This document shows positions 8,935 to 18,801 of a DNA stretch of 64,000 nucleotides, piece after piece. The number at the start of each line of letters is the position of its first letter. The stretch's first letter is position 1. The notes under the pieces are model-generated. The model was not told where the DNA came from and did not search any database. It saw nothing but the letters and a program-made list of their open reading frames with translations. The translations under genes were made by a program, and so were the position numbers. This DNA comes from Agaribacterium sp. ZY112 (lineage in GTDB: Bacteria > Pseudomonadota > Gammaproteobacteria > Pseudomonadales > Cellvibrionaceae). Location: NCBI RefSeq assembly GCF_041346925.1, contig NZ_CP166840.1:3343001-3407000 (forward strand), written 5' to 3'.

Positions 8935-10245
8935 CTAAACAAAATCATCCACGCCCATATTGAGAGTCGCCTCCACAGTGCTAGCGCTAGTTTCAGAACC
9001 AAGTTCCTCTTCTGCCTCTTCAACACCAGAAAGCATGCCTTCTGAGTCTAGCTCATCGGAATCTCTTTGATTTTGGTCTCGTACATCCACATCAACAAGA
9101 TTGAGCCCCTCCTCTGAGAAGACCTCTCTAAGACGTGCTTGGCCCTGCTCTAACTGCTCTCGAACCAGTGATGACTGAGCATTAAATGTCACAGCCGCTT
9201 GATCATGCTGAACCTGGATACGCACTTGCAAAGGTCCCAGTTCAGGAGGATCTAACTGAATCTCTGCAAAACTTAAGTTTTTGGCAGCAAGCTGCATGAC
9301 TTGCTGGCTAACCGTTTCGCTCCAACGCGCATGACCAAAGCTCATCTGTAATTGAAATCTTGGTACGGTTTCACCATTAAGACCGTCTGCTTTCATAGGC
9401 GATGGAATCGGATTAGAGCTCAATACGGGCGAACTTTGCTCAAGCGTAAATCCTGACAGATCTTTATTAGTAGCCAAGCCCGTTTTTTTCATCAACGCAC
9501 CAAGATCACTTACACCATCAAACATCGGCTTGCTCGGCCCCTTAAGAGCCTCTGTCAGTTTAAAATCGGAACTTAAATTCAAAGCCCCCAGCTCAAGGGC
9601 TGAAGCCGGTGAAGTAGCTACATGCGACTGCATTGATGACGAAGCTAATGGCAACACCGCTGTCGTTGAAAACACATCAGGCTTAATTTCAGCCCCCGCC
9701 TTAACACTTAACACATTACTCAAACCATCTTTTAACTGAGAGTCTTTTTGAGCCTGTAATACCTGTTGAACGGCTAATATTTGAGCTCCAACCGCTGCAG
9801 GACCTTGATTCACTTCTAGAGATAAGTTGTTAATAGCGCCAACGAGTGGTTTTGAGGCATCAGAAGCCGAAAAAATAGGGCTAATAGGAGAAGCTTCTGT
9901 AAGAATAACTGGAACATCTTGAGCCTCTAATTGCTGACTGTGCTGGCCTTGTTGCGTTAAAGCAAGGAGGTCAGCATCAGATACCAGCTCGTCGGTAGCA
10001 TCAAGCAAAGATGTATTAGCTACAAACTGCTCTGCCTCAAATATCTGCGGTGAAACCTCTGCTTGTTTTTGTAGCGCCCCCGCTTCATCTTGAGTATCAG
10101 CAAAAACCTCAGCAAACGCAGACCTTAAAGCCCCGCCTGCACTATCTTCGCCTTGCTCAGCTTTTATATTAATTGAGCCTGATACAGGCTCAGAGCCAGA
10201 GTTAGTTACGTCACTTGCTGTTTGGGAAAAAGGCAGTAACTGCAT
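8935..10245 (-). CDS. fliK: Flagellar hook-length control protein FliK
   Basis: Secreted ruler protein that measures the hook and triggers the FlhB specificity switch. The 436-aa protein has a long Gln/Ser/Ala-rich, poorly ordered N-terminal ruler region (residues 1-300). The Flg_hook C-terminal domain at about 310-400 contains EIQLDPPELGPLQVRIQVQHDQAAVTF and ALVREQLEQ-like SSLVREQLEQGQARLREVF. It lies between hptB and fliL on the minus strand with its own sigma-54 promoter 42 bp upstream. Confidence 0.95.
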   Translation of the reverse strand: MQLLPFSQTASDVTNSGSEPVSGSINIKAEQGEDSAGGALRSAFAEVFADTQDEAGALQKQAEVSPQIFEAEQFVANTSLLDATDELVSDADLLALTQQGQHSQQLEAQDVPVILTEASPISPIFSASDASKPLVGAINNLSLEVNQGPAAVGAQILAVQQVLQAQKDSQLKDGLSNVLSVKAGAEIKPDVFSTTAVLPLASSSMQSHVATSPASALELGALNLSSDFKLTEALKGPSKPMFDGVSDLGALMKKTGLATNKDLSGFTLEQSSPVLSSNPIPSPMKADGLNGETVPRFQLQMSFGHARWSETVSQQVMQLAAKNLSFAEIQLDPPELGPLQVRIQVQHDQAAVTFNAQSSLVREQLEQGQARLREVFSEEGLNLVDVDVRDQNQRDSDELDSEGMLSGVEEAEEELGSETSASTVEATLNMGVDDFV

Positions 10246-10286
10246 ACACGCTTCTCTTTATCAATCTTTAAACTCAAAAGAAACAT

Positions 10287-10302
10287 AGCAAGCAATAAGC
10301 CA
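10287..10302 (-). promoter_or_regulatory. Sigma-54 promoter of fliK
   Basis: The minus strand reads TGGCTTATTGCTTGCT, matching the -24 GG/-12 GC pattern with an ideal TTGC -12 element. Expected start is near 10275, 30 nt before the fliK ATG at 10245. Confidence 0.85.
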
Positions 10303-10343
10303 AGTAAATAACTGGCTTTAATGACAATAGAATCAACAGGAAA

Positions 10344-10679
10344 TTAGAGATAATCGCGTAATTGCTCTGATACTGCGGCAAATTGTTGCTTGGCAGAGGC
10401 AAGGTCTTGCTTCAAACCAGTGGCATCACTATGCCGCCCCTTGTCTTCAATAAGAGCACATATATCTGCGAGACTGTTAGCTCCAATATTACGACAACTG
10501 CCTTTAATTCCATGAGCTTCTGCCCGAATCTCTTCAAATTCACCGCGCAATACGGCGGAGCTTAAACGCATAAATCGAGCTTGGCAGTCATCGATAAAAA
10601 CGTTTATCAACTCATCAAACTTATCTGCCAGCAAACCCTGCAAGCTCTCCAGCATCACCTTATCGATTAACTCACCCAT
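10344..10679 (-). CDS. hptB: Histidine phosphotransfer protein, HptB-like
   Basis: Stand-alone Hpt domain that shuttles phosphate from hybrid kinases to a response regulator. The 111-aa protein is a four-helix bundle with the phospho-acceptor site EIRAEAHGIKGSCRNIGA, His56. It lies 7 bp after the HsbR-like gene and downstream of the HsbA-like gene, the same trio as Pseudomonas HsbA-HsbR-HptB. There HptB phosphorylates HsbR to tune FlgM-dependent motility and biofilm formation. The function here is inferred from that synteny. Confidence 0.85.
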   Translation of the reverse strand: MGELIDKVMLESLQGLLADKFDELINVFIDDCQARFMRLSSAVLRGEFEEIRAEAHGIKGSCRNIGANSLADICALIEDKGRHSDATGLKQDLASAKQQFAAVSEQLRDYL

Positions 10680-10686
10680 CTACGGC

Positions 10687-12429
10687 TCACTGATCTTGTT
10701 CGTGCCAGCTAAAAGCTATTTCAATGTCGTTGCCGGGCGAACGCAAAATAACTTCATCACAGACACTATTCATAAGAGATAGACCGCGACCAAAATAATT
10801 ATGCTTCGATCCATCTGCCTCGGGTTCAGCCTTTTCGTAAATCTGGTCTTCAAGCACACCAAATCCCTGGCCACTATCGATGACACGTAAACGCAAGGTT
10901 CCACAGCGCCCATGCTCATCAGAAGACTCTCGATGTTTTATCAAAAACTGAATTCGACCTTCAGCTAATTCGGCCAAACCTTTTCTGCGCACATCATAAT
11001 ATTCAACAAAACCTTGAGGTGTCGCTTTTAGAGAAGACTTTAAACGCAAAATACCGTGCTCTAGAGCATTAGAATAAAGCTCAGCCACTACGGTATATAA
11101 TAAGGTCCTATGTGGAGTTAAGCCTGTCACCTCATTTAATAAGCCCGTGACAAGTGGCAATGGGTCAAACTGGCGTAACGTGTTGGCATCTAAGTTTAGC
11201 TCCATACCCCAGTCGGCTAATTTTTCTGTGCTCATACCCTCAAATTGCTGATGTTTATTCTCATAAACCACATCGGCAATAGGGATTTCTACTAAAGAGA
11301 TATCATCATCTTTTTCAGATTCACCAACATGGGATTGCACTTCATCCAAAACTCGAGTGAATAAATCATCATCATTTTTATGATTTTCAAAAAAGCTATG
11401 CAGGCGATCTTCACCAAACATTTCACCTTTAGAATTTCGAGCTTCAAAAATACCATCAGACCAAAGAAAGATTTTATCACCTAGCTCGATAGGCACCCTT
11501 TCTGTTTGCGCTCTAAATTCTTTACTTGAGAGTACTCCCAAAGGCAGGTTTTTTGATGCCAGCTCTTCAAAGGCATCAGTTTCTTTACGATATAAGAAGC
11601 TAGCGGGTAAACCGCCGTTCCAATAACGAATACGGCGATGATGAAGGTTAATATCGATACAAGTAGCACAGCAGAAGAAACCAACGGGCAAAATCTCATG
11701 CAGCTTTTGATTTATCTCAGCCATAATATCTGAGACCGAAAAACCTTTGCGCACCATGCCGTAAAACGTGGTCGCCAATGGCATTGAGCCTATTGCCGCA
11801 GGTAAGCCATGACCTGTGAAATCACCCAAAAGCACAATAAGACTACCTGCAGGGCTTACATCAGCAACAATCACATCGCCATTAAAAACGGCTAATGGGC
11901 TCATATAAAAGCGCAAATAGTTATCATCCAAGCAGCCTGTATGAGCGATTTGATCAAACACTTGCTTAGCGACCGTTTGCTCTTGAATTAAGTGCTGGTT
12001 GTTTAACTCAATCTGCTCTTTTTGACGACTTAGAGTTTGATGCATTTCACGCACGCGCGCGAATGCTTTAATTTTGCTTTGTAAGACGACAGAATTATAA
12101 GGCTTAGGGATAAAATCATTGCCACCAGCCTCGATACACTCAACAAGACTTTCATTATCGGTCAATGATGTTAAGAAGAGGATAGGGACAAGGTCGTCTT
12201 CGTAGCGGGCACGAAGTATCTGAGCAGCTTCTAGCCCCCCCATTACAGGCATCATCACATCAAGCAGTACAATATCTGGCCTGTGTTCTTCAAAAGCGTC
12301 TAGGGCTTGTTGCCCATCGGCCACAGGGATTGCCGTATGACCTGCCTGGCTAACAATACCATCCAGTATCAAACGGTCCGCGTTTGAATCTTCGGCAATT
12401 AAAATACGTAATGGAGAAGATGCATCCAT
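10687..12429 (-). CDS. hsbR: Response regulator with SpoIIE phosphatase and HATPase (anti-sigma kinase) domains, HsbR-like
   Basis: Three-domain 580-aa switch protein. Residues 1-125 are a receiver domain with acceptor Asp57 (DIVLLDVMMPVMGG). About 150-375 is a PP2C/SpoIIE phosphatase with LIVLLGDFTGHGLPAAIGSMP and FLWSDGIFEARNSKGE. About 440-575 is a GHKL kinase-like domain with VVAELYSNALEHG and RVIDSGQGFG. Such proteins phosphorylate or dephosphorylate a STAS partner, here the HsbA-like protein encoded 30 bp upstream. In Pseudomonas the HptB signal selects between the kinase and phosphatase activities. Confidence 0.9.
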   Translation of the reverse strand: MDASSPLRILIAEDSNADRLILDGIVSQAGHTAIPVADGQQALDAFEEHRPDIVLLDVMMPVMGGLEAAQILRARYEDDLVPILFLTSLTDNESLVECIEAGGNDFIPKPYNSVVLQSKIKAFARVREMHQTLSRQKEQIELNNQHLIQEQTVAKQVFDQIAHTGCLDDNYLRFYMSPLAVFNGDVIVADVSPAGSLIVLLGDFTGHGLPAAIGSMPLATTFYGMVRKGFSVSDIMAEINQKLHEILPVGFFCCATCIDINLHHRRIRYWNGGLPASFLYRKETDAFEELASKNLPLGVLSSKEFRAQTERVPIELGDKIFLWSDGIFEARNSKGEMFGEDRLHSFFENHKNDDDLFTRVLDEVQSHVGESEKDDDISLVEIPIADVVYENKHQQFEGMSTEKLADWGMELNLDANTLRQFDPLPLVTGLLNEVTGLTPHRTLLYTVVAELYSNALEHGILRLKSSLKATPQGFVEYYDVRRKGLAELAEGRIQFLIKHRESSDEHGRCGTLRLRVIDSGQGFGVLEDQIYEKAEPEADGSKHNYFGRGLSLMNSVCDEVILRSPGNDIEIAFSWHEQDQ

Positions 12430-12459
12430 CTTATATTCGCCCAGCTTGGTAGAGCACTG

Positions 12460-12768
12460 CTACTGAATATCAAACAGTTGAGTAAAGCTGGAAATGGCAA
12501 AAATCTTTTTCACTTCAGGTGAGCAGTTTTTAATTTTGATGTTAGCCTGATCACCACCTGCAAAATCACGTAATACGAGTAGCATTCCCAAGGCCGAGCT
12601 ATCGAGGTGGACAGTATCTTGTAAATCTACTTGATACTCACCGACAGAACCGGCATCCAAGTCCTCATAGCTACGTCGAAAATCATCCAGCGAGCTCGCA
12701 TCAAAGCGTCCGTCGATTGAAATCGTCAAAATAGATCCGTCCGACGAAACATTTGAGTGGATTGACAT
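12460..12768 (-). CDS. hsbA: Anti-sigma factor antagonist (STAS), HsbA-like
   Basis: 102-aa STAS protein. The conserved phosphorylation loop reads VHLDSSALGMLLVLRDFA, with Ser57 as the likely target of the HsbR-like kinase/phosphatase. In Pseudomonas, unphosphorylated HsbA binds the anti-sigma factor FlgM and so frees FliA; phosphorylated HsbA acts with a diguanylate cyclase. Both flgM (57959) and a GGDEF/EAL gene (59785) occur in this window, though whether they are partners is not shown by the sequence. A strong CAGGAGAAC ribosome site precedes the ATG. Confidence 0.88.
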   Translation of the reverse strand: MSIHSNVSSDGSILTISIDGRFDASSLDDFRRSYEDLDAGSVGEYQVDLQDTVHLDSSALGMLLVLRDFAGGDQANIKIKNCSPEVKKIFAISSFTQLFDIQ

Positions 12769-12864
12769 AAAGAAGTTCTCCTGAAACTTACAATCTAGCT
12801 ACGACATTCCTATAGCCATAATGATAGACCAATTCGCATCCCACAGCACCAGACGAATTAACAA

Positions 12865-13920
12865 TTATTGCGTTCTACCACAATCTGCGAGCACAACTGC
12901 TGCAATTTTATGCAAGTCTAATACTTTAGAGGCACCATCAATGGCCACAGCAGCACCGGGCATCCCCCAGACAACACTAGACGATTCATCTTGAGCCACC
13001 GTTAATGCGCCCGCTTTACGCATTCGCAATAATGCTTCTGCACCGTCAGCACCCATGCCTGTTAGCAAGACACCACTACAGTTTGAGCCAGCAATAGTTG
13101 AGACAGAATCAAATAAAACCTCCACCGATGGTCTGTGCCTATTTACAGGGTCACTCTGATCTAAATGACAATAATACTGGCCTCCTCGTTTTTTAATCGT
13201 TAAATGTGAGTGGCCAGGAGCAATATATACACCGCCAACTTCGATCAACTGATCATGCTCAGCCTCATAAACGTTTGGTGCTGCTTGGGAGTCAACCCGT
13301 TTAGCAAAGGAGGCGCTAAAACTCTCCGGAATATGCTGCGCTATAACGGTTGGGGGGCAGTTTTCAGGGAAACCACAAATTAGCTCTTTAATAGCCTCTG
13401 TGCCACCAGTGGAAGCCCCAATAGCGCAGAGATAACCACTACGAGAGGGCTTGATAGCCGGCACGGCAGGCTTAGGAACATCTTTGCCCTCGTCTTGTAA
13501 ACGCTGCCGGATATTCGCCTTTGCAGCGGCCTTAACCTTTGAACAAATAGTATCAGAGTATGCAGCCAAGGCATCGGCACCTTGTTGCTTAGGTTTAGGT
13601 ACAAAATCGACAGCCCCCAGCTCTAGCGCTTCCAATGTCGCTGGCGCGCCCTCCTGGGTTAAGGTAGATATCATGACGACAGGCATTGGTCGCAGTCGCA
13701 TTAAGTTTTTAAGGAAGGTAATGCCATTCATCTTTGGCATTTCAATGTCAAGAGTTAATACATCGGGGCTCAGCTGCTTTATAAGTTCTCGCGCTTCATA
13801 TGGATCACTTGCAGAACCACAGACCTCAATAGAGGGATCTGACTTGAAAACCTCTGATAGCAAAGCCCTAATAAGGGCTGAGTCATCAACAATTAATACC
13901 TTTACAACAGATGATTTCAT
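12865..13920 (-). CDS. cheB: Chemotaxis methylesterase/glutamine deamidase CheB
   Basis: Removes methyl groups from receptor glutamates and deamidates receptor glutamines during adaptation. The 351-aa protein has a receiver domain (acceptor Asp58 in LTLDIEMPKMNG), a proline-rich linker near 145-160, and a catalytic domain. The catalytic features are IGASTGGTEAI (Ser), VIAQHIPESF (His) and LTGMGADGAEAL (Asp). It is last in the chemosensory operon, 18 bp after cheD. Confidence 0.97.
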   Translation of the reverse strand: MKSSVVKVLIVDDSALIRALLSEVFKSDPSIEVCGSASDPYEARELIKQLSPDVLTLDIEMPKMNGITFLKNLMRLRPMPVVMISTLTQEGAPATLEALELGAVDFVPKPKQQGADALAAYSDTICSKVKAAAKANIRQRLQDEGKDVPKPAVPAIKPSRSGYLCAIGASTGGTEAIKELICGFPENCPPTVIAQHIPESFSASFAKRVDSQAAPNVYEAEHDQLIEVGGVYIAPGHSHLTIKKRGGQYYCHLDQSDPVNRHRPSVEVLFDSVSTIAGSNCSGVLLTGMGADGAEALLRMRKAGALTVAQDESSSVVWGMPGAAVAIDGASKVLDLHKIAAVVLADCGRTQ

Positions 13921-13938
13921 TGCAAACCACTCTATTAA

Positions 13939-14598
13939 TTAAAACAACTCAACATTGGAAGGGTTGTCTTGATTTTTATTTTTCATCATCGATTCGATAT
14001 ACGCTTTTTCACGTCGCTCTACCGTGTCATTAGCTCTTACCCTCAGCCGTTTCATCTTTACCGCGCCTGTATCAGGGAAATACAAAACTTTTCTAGGGCA
14101 GTCACTGCCTATGTCTTGAGCATGAACATCGAGCCCCTCTTTATCTAAATACTCTAATACGAACCCTACGTTCCTTGCGCCAATATCAATATTGGACATA
14201 CCGGAAAGAACTCGACCACCACCAAAGATTTTAACCTCAAGTTGGCTACGTGTTCCGCCACGCTTAATAATCTCATTAATTAAAAACTCCATAGCCCAGT
14301 TGCCATAACACAGGGCCGAATTAACAAGAGATGGGCGATCAATAGTTCGCCCCCCCCCCTGAACTGGGAGCATAAAATGATTCATACCCCCTATCCCCAA
14401 GCGTTTATCCCTTATACACGCGGCAACACATGATCCAAGCACAGTGACTATCATCTCGCCTTTATCACTAACATAACACTCTCCAGGAAGAATCTTAGCT
14501 GCAACAAGATCCATGCGTTTATCCCAATAGCGATTAACATGCTCAAAACCTTCGAGGGCTCTAGGCAGGTTTTTTCCAGATCGGCGGCAGGAAGTCAT
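13939..14598 (-). CDS. cheD: Chemoreceptor glutamine deamidase CheD
   Basis: Deamidates glutamines of methyl-accepting receptors. The 219-aa protein shows the CheD active-site segments VTVLGSCVAACIRD (Cys) and GIGGMNHFMLP (His), followed by IKIFGGGRVL-like VKIFGGGRVLSGM and GARNVGFVLEYL. The N-terminal ~30 residues include HVNRYWDKR, common in CheD proteins of this class. The start overlaps the cheR stop (TAATG). Confidence 0.95.
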   Translation of the reverse strand: MTSCRRSGKNLPRALEGFEHVNRYWDKRMDLVAAKILPGECYVSDKGEMIVTVLGSCVAACIRDKRLGIGGMNHFMLPVQGGGRTIDRPSLVNSALCYGNWAMEFLINEIIKRGGTRSQLEVKIFGGGRVLSGMSNIDIGARNVGFVLEYLDKEGLDVHAQDIGSDCPRKVLYFPDTGAVKMKRLRVRANDTVERREKAYIESMMKNKNQDNPSNVELF

Positions 14599-15437
14599 TA
14601 ATTAAGCTTCCTATAAATTGTTCGACCAAGAGACTCAAAGCGAGTACTAATGTTATGCAGGTTCTCACTGTGACCTATAAATAAATGCCCCGTAGCACTT
14701 AACATGCTGGCATAGCGATCAAAAAGCCGCCTTTGTGTTTCAGCATCAAAATAAATTACAACATTACGGCAGAAAATAATGTCAAAGGGACCTTTCATGG
14801 GCCATGAATGTAATAGGTTCAACTGCTTAAAGGTAACCAGAGAAGCTATATCTTTTTGGATACAGCAGCGTTTATTGTCTTCACTGTTTTTGATGCACGA
14901 GGAGTAAAAAGAAGGCACTTTTTGCACTCTATCGGCGTCGTAATATGCCTGTTTAGCGCGAGCTACCACGTTGCTATCAAGGTCGGTAGCTAAAATTTTC
15001 ACATCCCATGTTTTTAACTCAGAAAATTGGGAAAGCACCATAGCAATGGAGTAGGCCTCTTCTCCCGTAGAACAACCTGCAGACCAAATTCTGATTCGTT
15101 TTTTCGATTTATTTGTTTCTAACAGAGAAGGTATAAGCTTATCTTTTAAGAATTCAAAATGATGCTTCTCTCGAAAAAAAGCAGTCAAATTAGTTGTAAT
15201 CGCATTAACAAAGTCACCCAACTCTTCCGAATCGGGCCTGCTGATTAGCAAACAATACTCAGAAAAAGTCGGGACATCTAAACACCTTAAACGCCTGGCT
15301 AAACGACCATAAATCATATCTTTTTTATGCTCACTCAGCTTAATGCCGCTCAATTTGTAAGCGACCTTCTGGATGTGCACAAAATCCGCATCGGTCATCG
15401 GAAATTCGCGATTTGAAAATGCTTCGCGAGGGCTCAC
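14598..15437 (-). CDS. cheR: Chemotaxis methyltransferase CheR (copy 1)
   Basis: SAM-dependent enzyme that methylates receptor glutamates. The 279-aa protein has the helical N-terminal domain (DMIYGRLARRLR) and the Rossmann methyltransferase domain with RIWSAGCSTGEEAYSIAMVL, ILATDLD and FDIIFCRNVVIYFD. The start is GTG at 15437 behind AGGAGAGG; an in-frame ATG lies 13 codons inside. It is co-operonic with a receptor ending in a CheR-binding pentapeptide. A second cheR sits at 55166. Confidence 0.95.
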   Translation of the reverse strand: MSPREAFSNREFPMTDADFVHIQKVAYKLSGIKLSEHKKDMIYGRLARRLRCLDVPTFSEYCLLISRPDSEELGDFVNAITTNLTAFFREKHHFEFLKDKLIPSLLETNKSKKRIRIWSAGCSTGEEAYSIAMVLSQFSELKTWDVKILATDLDSNVVARAKQAYYDADRVQKVPSFYSSCIKNSEDNKRCCIQKDIASLVTFKQLNLLHSWPMKGPFDIIFCRNVVIYFDAETQRRLFDRYASMLSATGHLFIGHSENLHNISTRFESLGRTIYRKLN

Positions 15438-15463
15438 AAGCCTCTCCTTATTTTAGGAGTACC

Positions 15464-15488
15464 ACGGTAATGTATATACAAGTACCGT
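15464..15488. repeat. Near-perfect dyad between MCP gene and cheR
   Basis: ACGGTA (15464-15469) and TACCGT (15483-15488) flank TGTATATACA (15471-15480), itself a perfect 10-bp palindrome. Half-sites are offset by one base. It lies immediately after the receptor stop codon inside the operon. It could be an mRNA hairpin limiting read-through, or an operator; no T-run follows. Confidence 0.55.
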
Positions 15489-15489
15489 A

Positions 15490-18213
15490 TTAAAAATCTT
15501 CCCACTCATCATCTACCACTGCGTTTGATGTAGATTCCGGCATGGTAAGTACATTTGAAACACTTGCAGGCTTGCTGGAAGCAGCTTCGGTATAAGACGG
15601 TGCACTCATTGTGGTATGGCTTACAGAACCCTGACTTGACACCGTACTAAAGAAGGAAACAACTTGTGTCATCTCTTTAGCCTGATCAGCCATGGCCTCA
15701 CCCGCAGCAGTCGCTTCTTCCACAAGAGCCGCATTTTTCTGTGTCATTTCATCCATTTGGCTTACCGCAGCATTAACCTGCTCTATACCTGATGTTTGCT
15801 CTCTAGCCGCATCGGCAATTTCACGCATCATGGCGGTTACATTTTCAACTGACTGCACGATTTCAGAAAGTGTTTCACCACTTTGATTTACTAGCTGGGT
15901 GCCATCATTAACCTTATTGACGGTATCACGGATCAAGTCCTTAATCTCTTTTGCTGCACCAGCGCTGCGTTGCGCAAGATTGCGTACTTCACCAGCTACG
16001 ACGGCAAAACCCCGCCCTTGCTCACCCGCCCTGGCGGCCTCAACAGCAGCATTTAAAGCAAGCAGATTAGTCTGGAAAGCAATTTCATCAATAACACTGA
16101 TAATGTCACTAATCTTCTTACTGGCCTCATTTATATCGCCCATTGCGACAACCGCCCTTTCAACGACCTCTCCACCTTCTCGAGCCTTATCTCGGGCTTC
16201 ATTCGCTTTTGTATTAGCAGACTCAGCATTGTCTGCACTTTGCTTCACTGTAGAGGTCATCTCCTCCATACTCGAAGCCGTTTGTTCGAGCGAAGAGGCT
16301 TGCTCTTCCGTACGCTGACTAAGATCGGTATTCCCTTGTGCAATTTCATTAGCCGCTGTTGAAATAGAGCTGGAACTGATGCGAATCTTACTAATAATAT
16401 CGGTTAGTTTATCCGCTGTAGCATTGGCATCGTCTTTTAACTGTCCAAATGCACCGCCATACTCTCGTGTCATTCGTTCAGACAAGTCGCCTTTGGCCAT
16501 CGCGCCCAACATTCTTAAAATATCGTTAAAAGCCACTTCAACGGTGCTGGTTAGGTTATTCAGCCCCTTGCTCAAGTTAAGCGCAAAACCCGTTTTACCT
16601 TCTAGTGAAGCTTGCTGCGTAAAGTCACCATTGCTAACGGCATCTACGATGTCATCAATTTCTTTCTCAATGGCAAGCTCTTGGGTTTTATCGGCCCACT
16701 CAACAACGGTACCCACTCGCTCGCCATCCTGAAAAACGGGATTAGCTATTACTGTAAACGTACGCCCTCCCACAGAAGCTTTACCTGAGTAGGTGGTTTT
16801 TAAATCCTTGAGTAATGAGCGTTGATGACGAGGGTCTTTATGGAAATCATCAATGTTTGTACCAATCAATTTAGAGCTATCAAAATTAGGGAGCTCTTTA
16901 CGAATATCTCCCTCCGCATTCTTCATCATAGCGAGTACAGATTCATTGGTGTAAATAATGTCGCAGTCAACATTTGCAATCATTACATTGGCGCTAACAT
17001 TGTCTAAAGCCTGGCGAACACGGGCGTTTTCTGCCGCTGTTCGCTGCTCCTGCTCTATCTTCGCTAACTCATCTGTTTTATCGATCCACTCGACAATAGT
17101 GCCAATACGTTCTCCTTGAGTATCATGCCAAGGGGTTGCCGTTAAATTAAATGTTAACTCGTTGACCTTCACATCTGCTTTATAGGCCTCAGTTAATCGA
17201 GTTAGCATAGAGCGTTGATGCTTCGGATTAACATGAAACTGATCTACATTTGCACCAATAAGCTTATCAACGTTAAAGCTAGGTAAGGTCTTTCTAATTT
17301 CTTGCTCTCGAGATCGAAGCATCTTCTCCACTTCGTCATTCATATAGACAATATTAAGATCATTATCCGCAAGCATCACATTGGCTTGACATAGCTGCAG
17401 GGCGTTTGAAATATCCGCCGTTTTGCGATTCTGTTCCGCTTGCAATTTTTGCTCGGTAATATCCGAGGCAAATTTAATGACTTTAAATGGTTTACCTAGG
17501 GTATCTAATACTGGGTTATAAGAGGCTTGAATCCAAACGTCTTTGCCTCCTTTGCCTATGCGCTGATACTCACCTGAATCATGTTCACCTCTGTTCAACT
17601 TACTCCAAAACTCTTTGTAATCATTGCTAGAGGCCTCATTTTCTAAGACAAACATACTATGGTGCCGACCTTTGATCTCATCAAGGCTATAACCAAGTGT
17701 TAGTAAGAAGTTATCATTCGCTGTCAAGATATTGCCATCCATGTCGAACTCAATAACTGCTTGGGAGCGTGAAATTGCGTCAATCTTTGCATTATTTTCT
17801 AAAGATATTTTTTTAGTTTTTGTTATGTCAGATGCAAACTTTATGACTTTATAAACTTCTCCATGTTCATCTTTCAAAGGATTATAAGATGCATCAATCC
17901 AAATCTCCTTGCCTCCACAACCAACTCGCATAAACTCTTGTGCAATATATTCTCCGCGATTTAAACGAGACCAGAACTCTCGATATTCACTTGACTGCGC
18001 CTCATTACCTGGCATAAACATTGAATGATGCTTACCAATAATATCATCTCTTTGGTAACCAACCGCTGATAGAAAATTTTCATTAGCATCAACAATCGTT
18101 CCATCCGGCGTAAATTCAATAATTGCTTGAACACGTCCAACAGCTTTATATTTATCCCGAAGCTCTTGGCAATCTGAACCACCAGATGAAGAAAAAAGAT
18201 CCATAATTTTCAT
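15490..18213 (-). CDS. Soluble methyl-accepting chemotaxis protein with four PAS domains
   Basis: 907-aa receptor with no membrane segments, so cytoplasmic. It has two near-duplicate PAS pairs. PAS1 (~20-130) and PAS2 (~140-255) share NFLxxxGYxxDEI, HHSMF and VIKFASDIT, the last typical of PAS/PAC sensors. PAS3 (~268-385) and PAS4 (~395-510) share NVMxADxDxxIxYxN and DxFHxxPxHQRS. A signalling domain follows, with the hairpin tip [22 protein letters not shown]. The extreme C-terminus EWEDF fits the xWxxF pentapeptide that tethers CheR/CheB. It overlaps cheW by ATGA. Ligand or cofactor cannot be told from sequence. Confidence 0.93.
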   Translation of the reverse strand: MKIMDLFSSSGGSDCQELRDKYKAVGRVQAIIEFTPDGTIVDANENFLSAVGYQRDDIIGKHHSMFMPGNEAQSSEYREFWSRLNRGEYIAQEFMRVGCGGKEIWIDASYNPLKDEHGEVYKVIKFASDITKTKKISLENNAKIDAISRSQAVIEFDMDGNILTANDNFLLTLGYSLDEIKGRHHSMFVLENEASSNDYKEFWSKLNRGEHDSGEYQRIGKGGKDVWIQASYNPVLDTLGKPFKVIKFASDITEQKLQAEQNRKTADISNALQLCQANVMLADNDLNIVYMNDEVEKMLRSREQEIRKTLPSFNVDKLIGANVDQFHVNPKHQRSMLTRLTEAYKADVKVNELTFNLTATPWHDTQGERIGTIVEWIDKTDELAKIEQEQRTAAENARVRQALDNVSANVMIANVDCDIIYTNESVLAMMKNAEGDIRKELPNFDSSKLIGTNIDDFHKDPRHQRSLLKDLKTTYSGKASVGGRTFTVIANPVFQDGERVGTVVEWADKTQELAIEKEIDDIVDAVSNGDFTQQASLEGKTGFALNLSKGLNNLTSTVEVAFNDILRMLGAMAKGDLSERMTREYGGAFGQLKDDANATADKLTDIISKIRISSSSISTAANEIAQGNTDLSQRTEEQASSLEQTASSMEEMTSTVKQSADNAESANTKANEARDKAREGGEVVERAVVAMGDINEASKKISDIISVIDEIAFQTNLLALNAAVEAARAGEQGRGFAVVAGEVRNLAQRSAGAAKEIKDLIRDTVNKVNDGTQLVNQSGETLSEIVQSVENVTAMMREIADAAREQTSGIEQVNAAVSQMDEMTQKNAALVEEATAAGEAMADQAKEMTQVVSFFSTVSSQGSVSHTTMSAPSYTEAASSKPASVSNVLTMPESTSNAVVDDEWEDF

Positions 18214-18791
18214 TGCTCCACTCCTTTGCTGGTCTTATCACATATACCCTCAATTTGTTTCTGAAGAGTTTGCATATTGGGAACATCCTCTAGATTCAAG
18301 AGCCGATCTATATCTAATAAAATAACCATCTTTTCATCAACATTAACCAAACCTTTGATTACATCGGTATTAATTGAAGCACCTAAATCAGGAGCCTCTC
18401 TCATATCGCTATCAGCAAGGGCATAGACATCAGACACAGCATCAACAACTATACCCATCACACGCGCCCCCTGTTCACTTTCCACTTTAAGAACAATAAC
18501 AACAGTGATGGGAGTGTATTCAATAGCCTTCATACCAAAGCACTGCCTAAGATCAATAATAGGGACAATCGTACCGCGCAAATTAATGACGCCTTTAATG
18601 TGAGGCGGCGCATTTGGTAACGGCGTAGCCGTTTCCCAACCTCTAATTTCTTGTACAGCAAGAATATCAACACCATATTCTTCACCCGCCATAATAAAAG
18701 TCAGATATTGGTTATCAGAGCTTGCATTTAGATCTGTTGCATCTGTAGATTTAACTGCGCCGGATTCCATTGATAGTTGTTTTACTTCCAT
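18210..18791 (-). CDS. cheW: Chemotaxis coupling protein CheW
   Basis: Adaptor linking receptors to CheA. The 193-aa protein has an N-terminal extension of about 25 residues, then the CheW fold: [41 protein letters not shown] and [13 protein letters not shown] short C-terminal tail follows. It lies 10 bp after cheA and overlaps the receptor start. Confidence 0.96.
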   Translation of the reverse strand: MEVKQLSMESGAVKSTDATDLNASSDNQYLTFIMAGEEYGVDILAVQEIRGWETATPLPNAPPHIKGVINLRGTIVPIIDLRQCFGMKAIEYTPITVVIVLKVESEQGARVMGIVVDAVSDVYALADSDMREAPDLGASINTDVIKGLVNVDEKMVILLDIDRLLNLEDVPNMQTLQKQIEGICDKTSKGVEQ

Positions 18792-18801
18792 AATAAGTCC
18801 T

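Noticed and set aside
10299..10319. Hairpin AAGCCA/TGGCTT as hptB terminator
   Set aside because: Only 6 bp, no T-run, and it overlaps the sigma-54 promoter of fliK.
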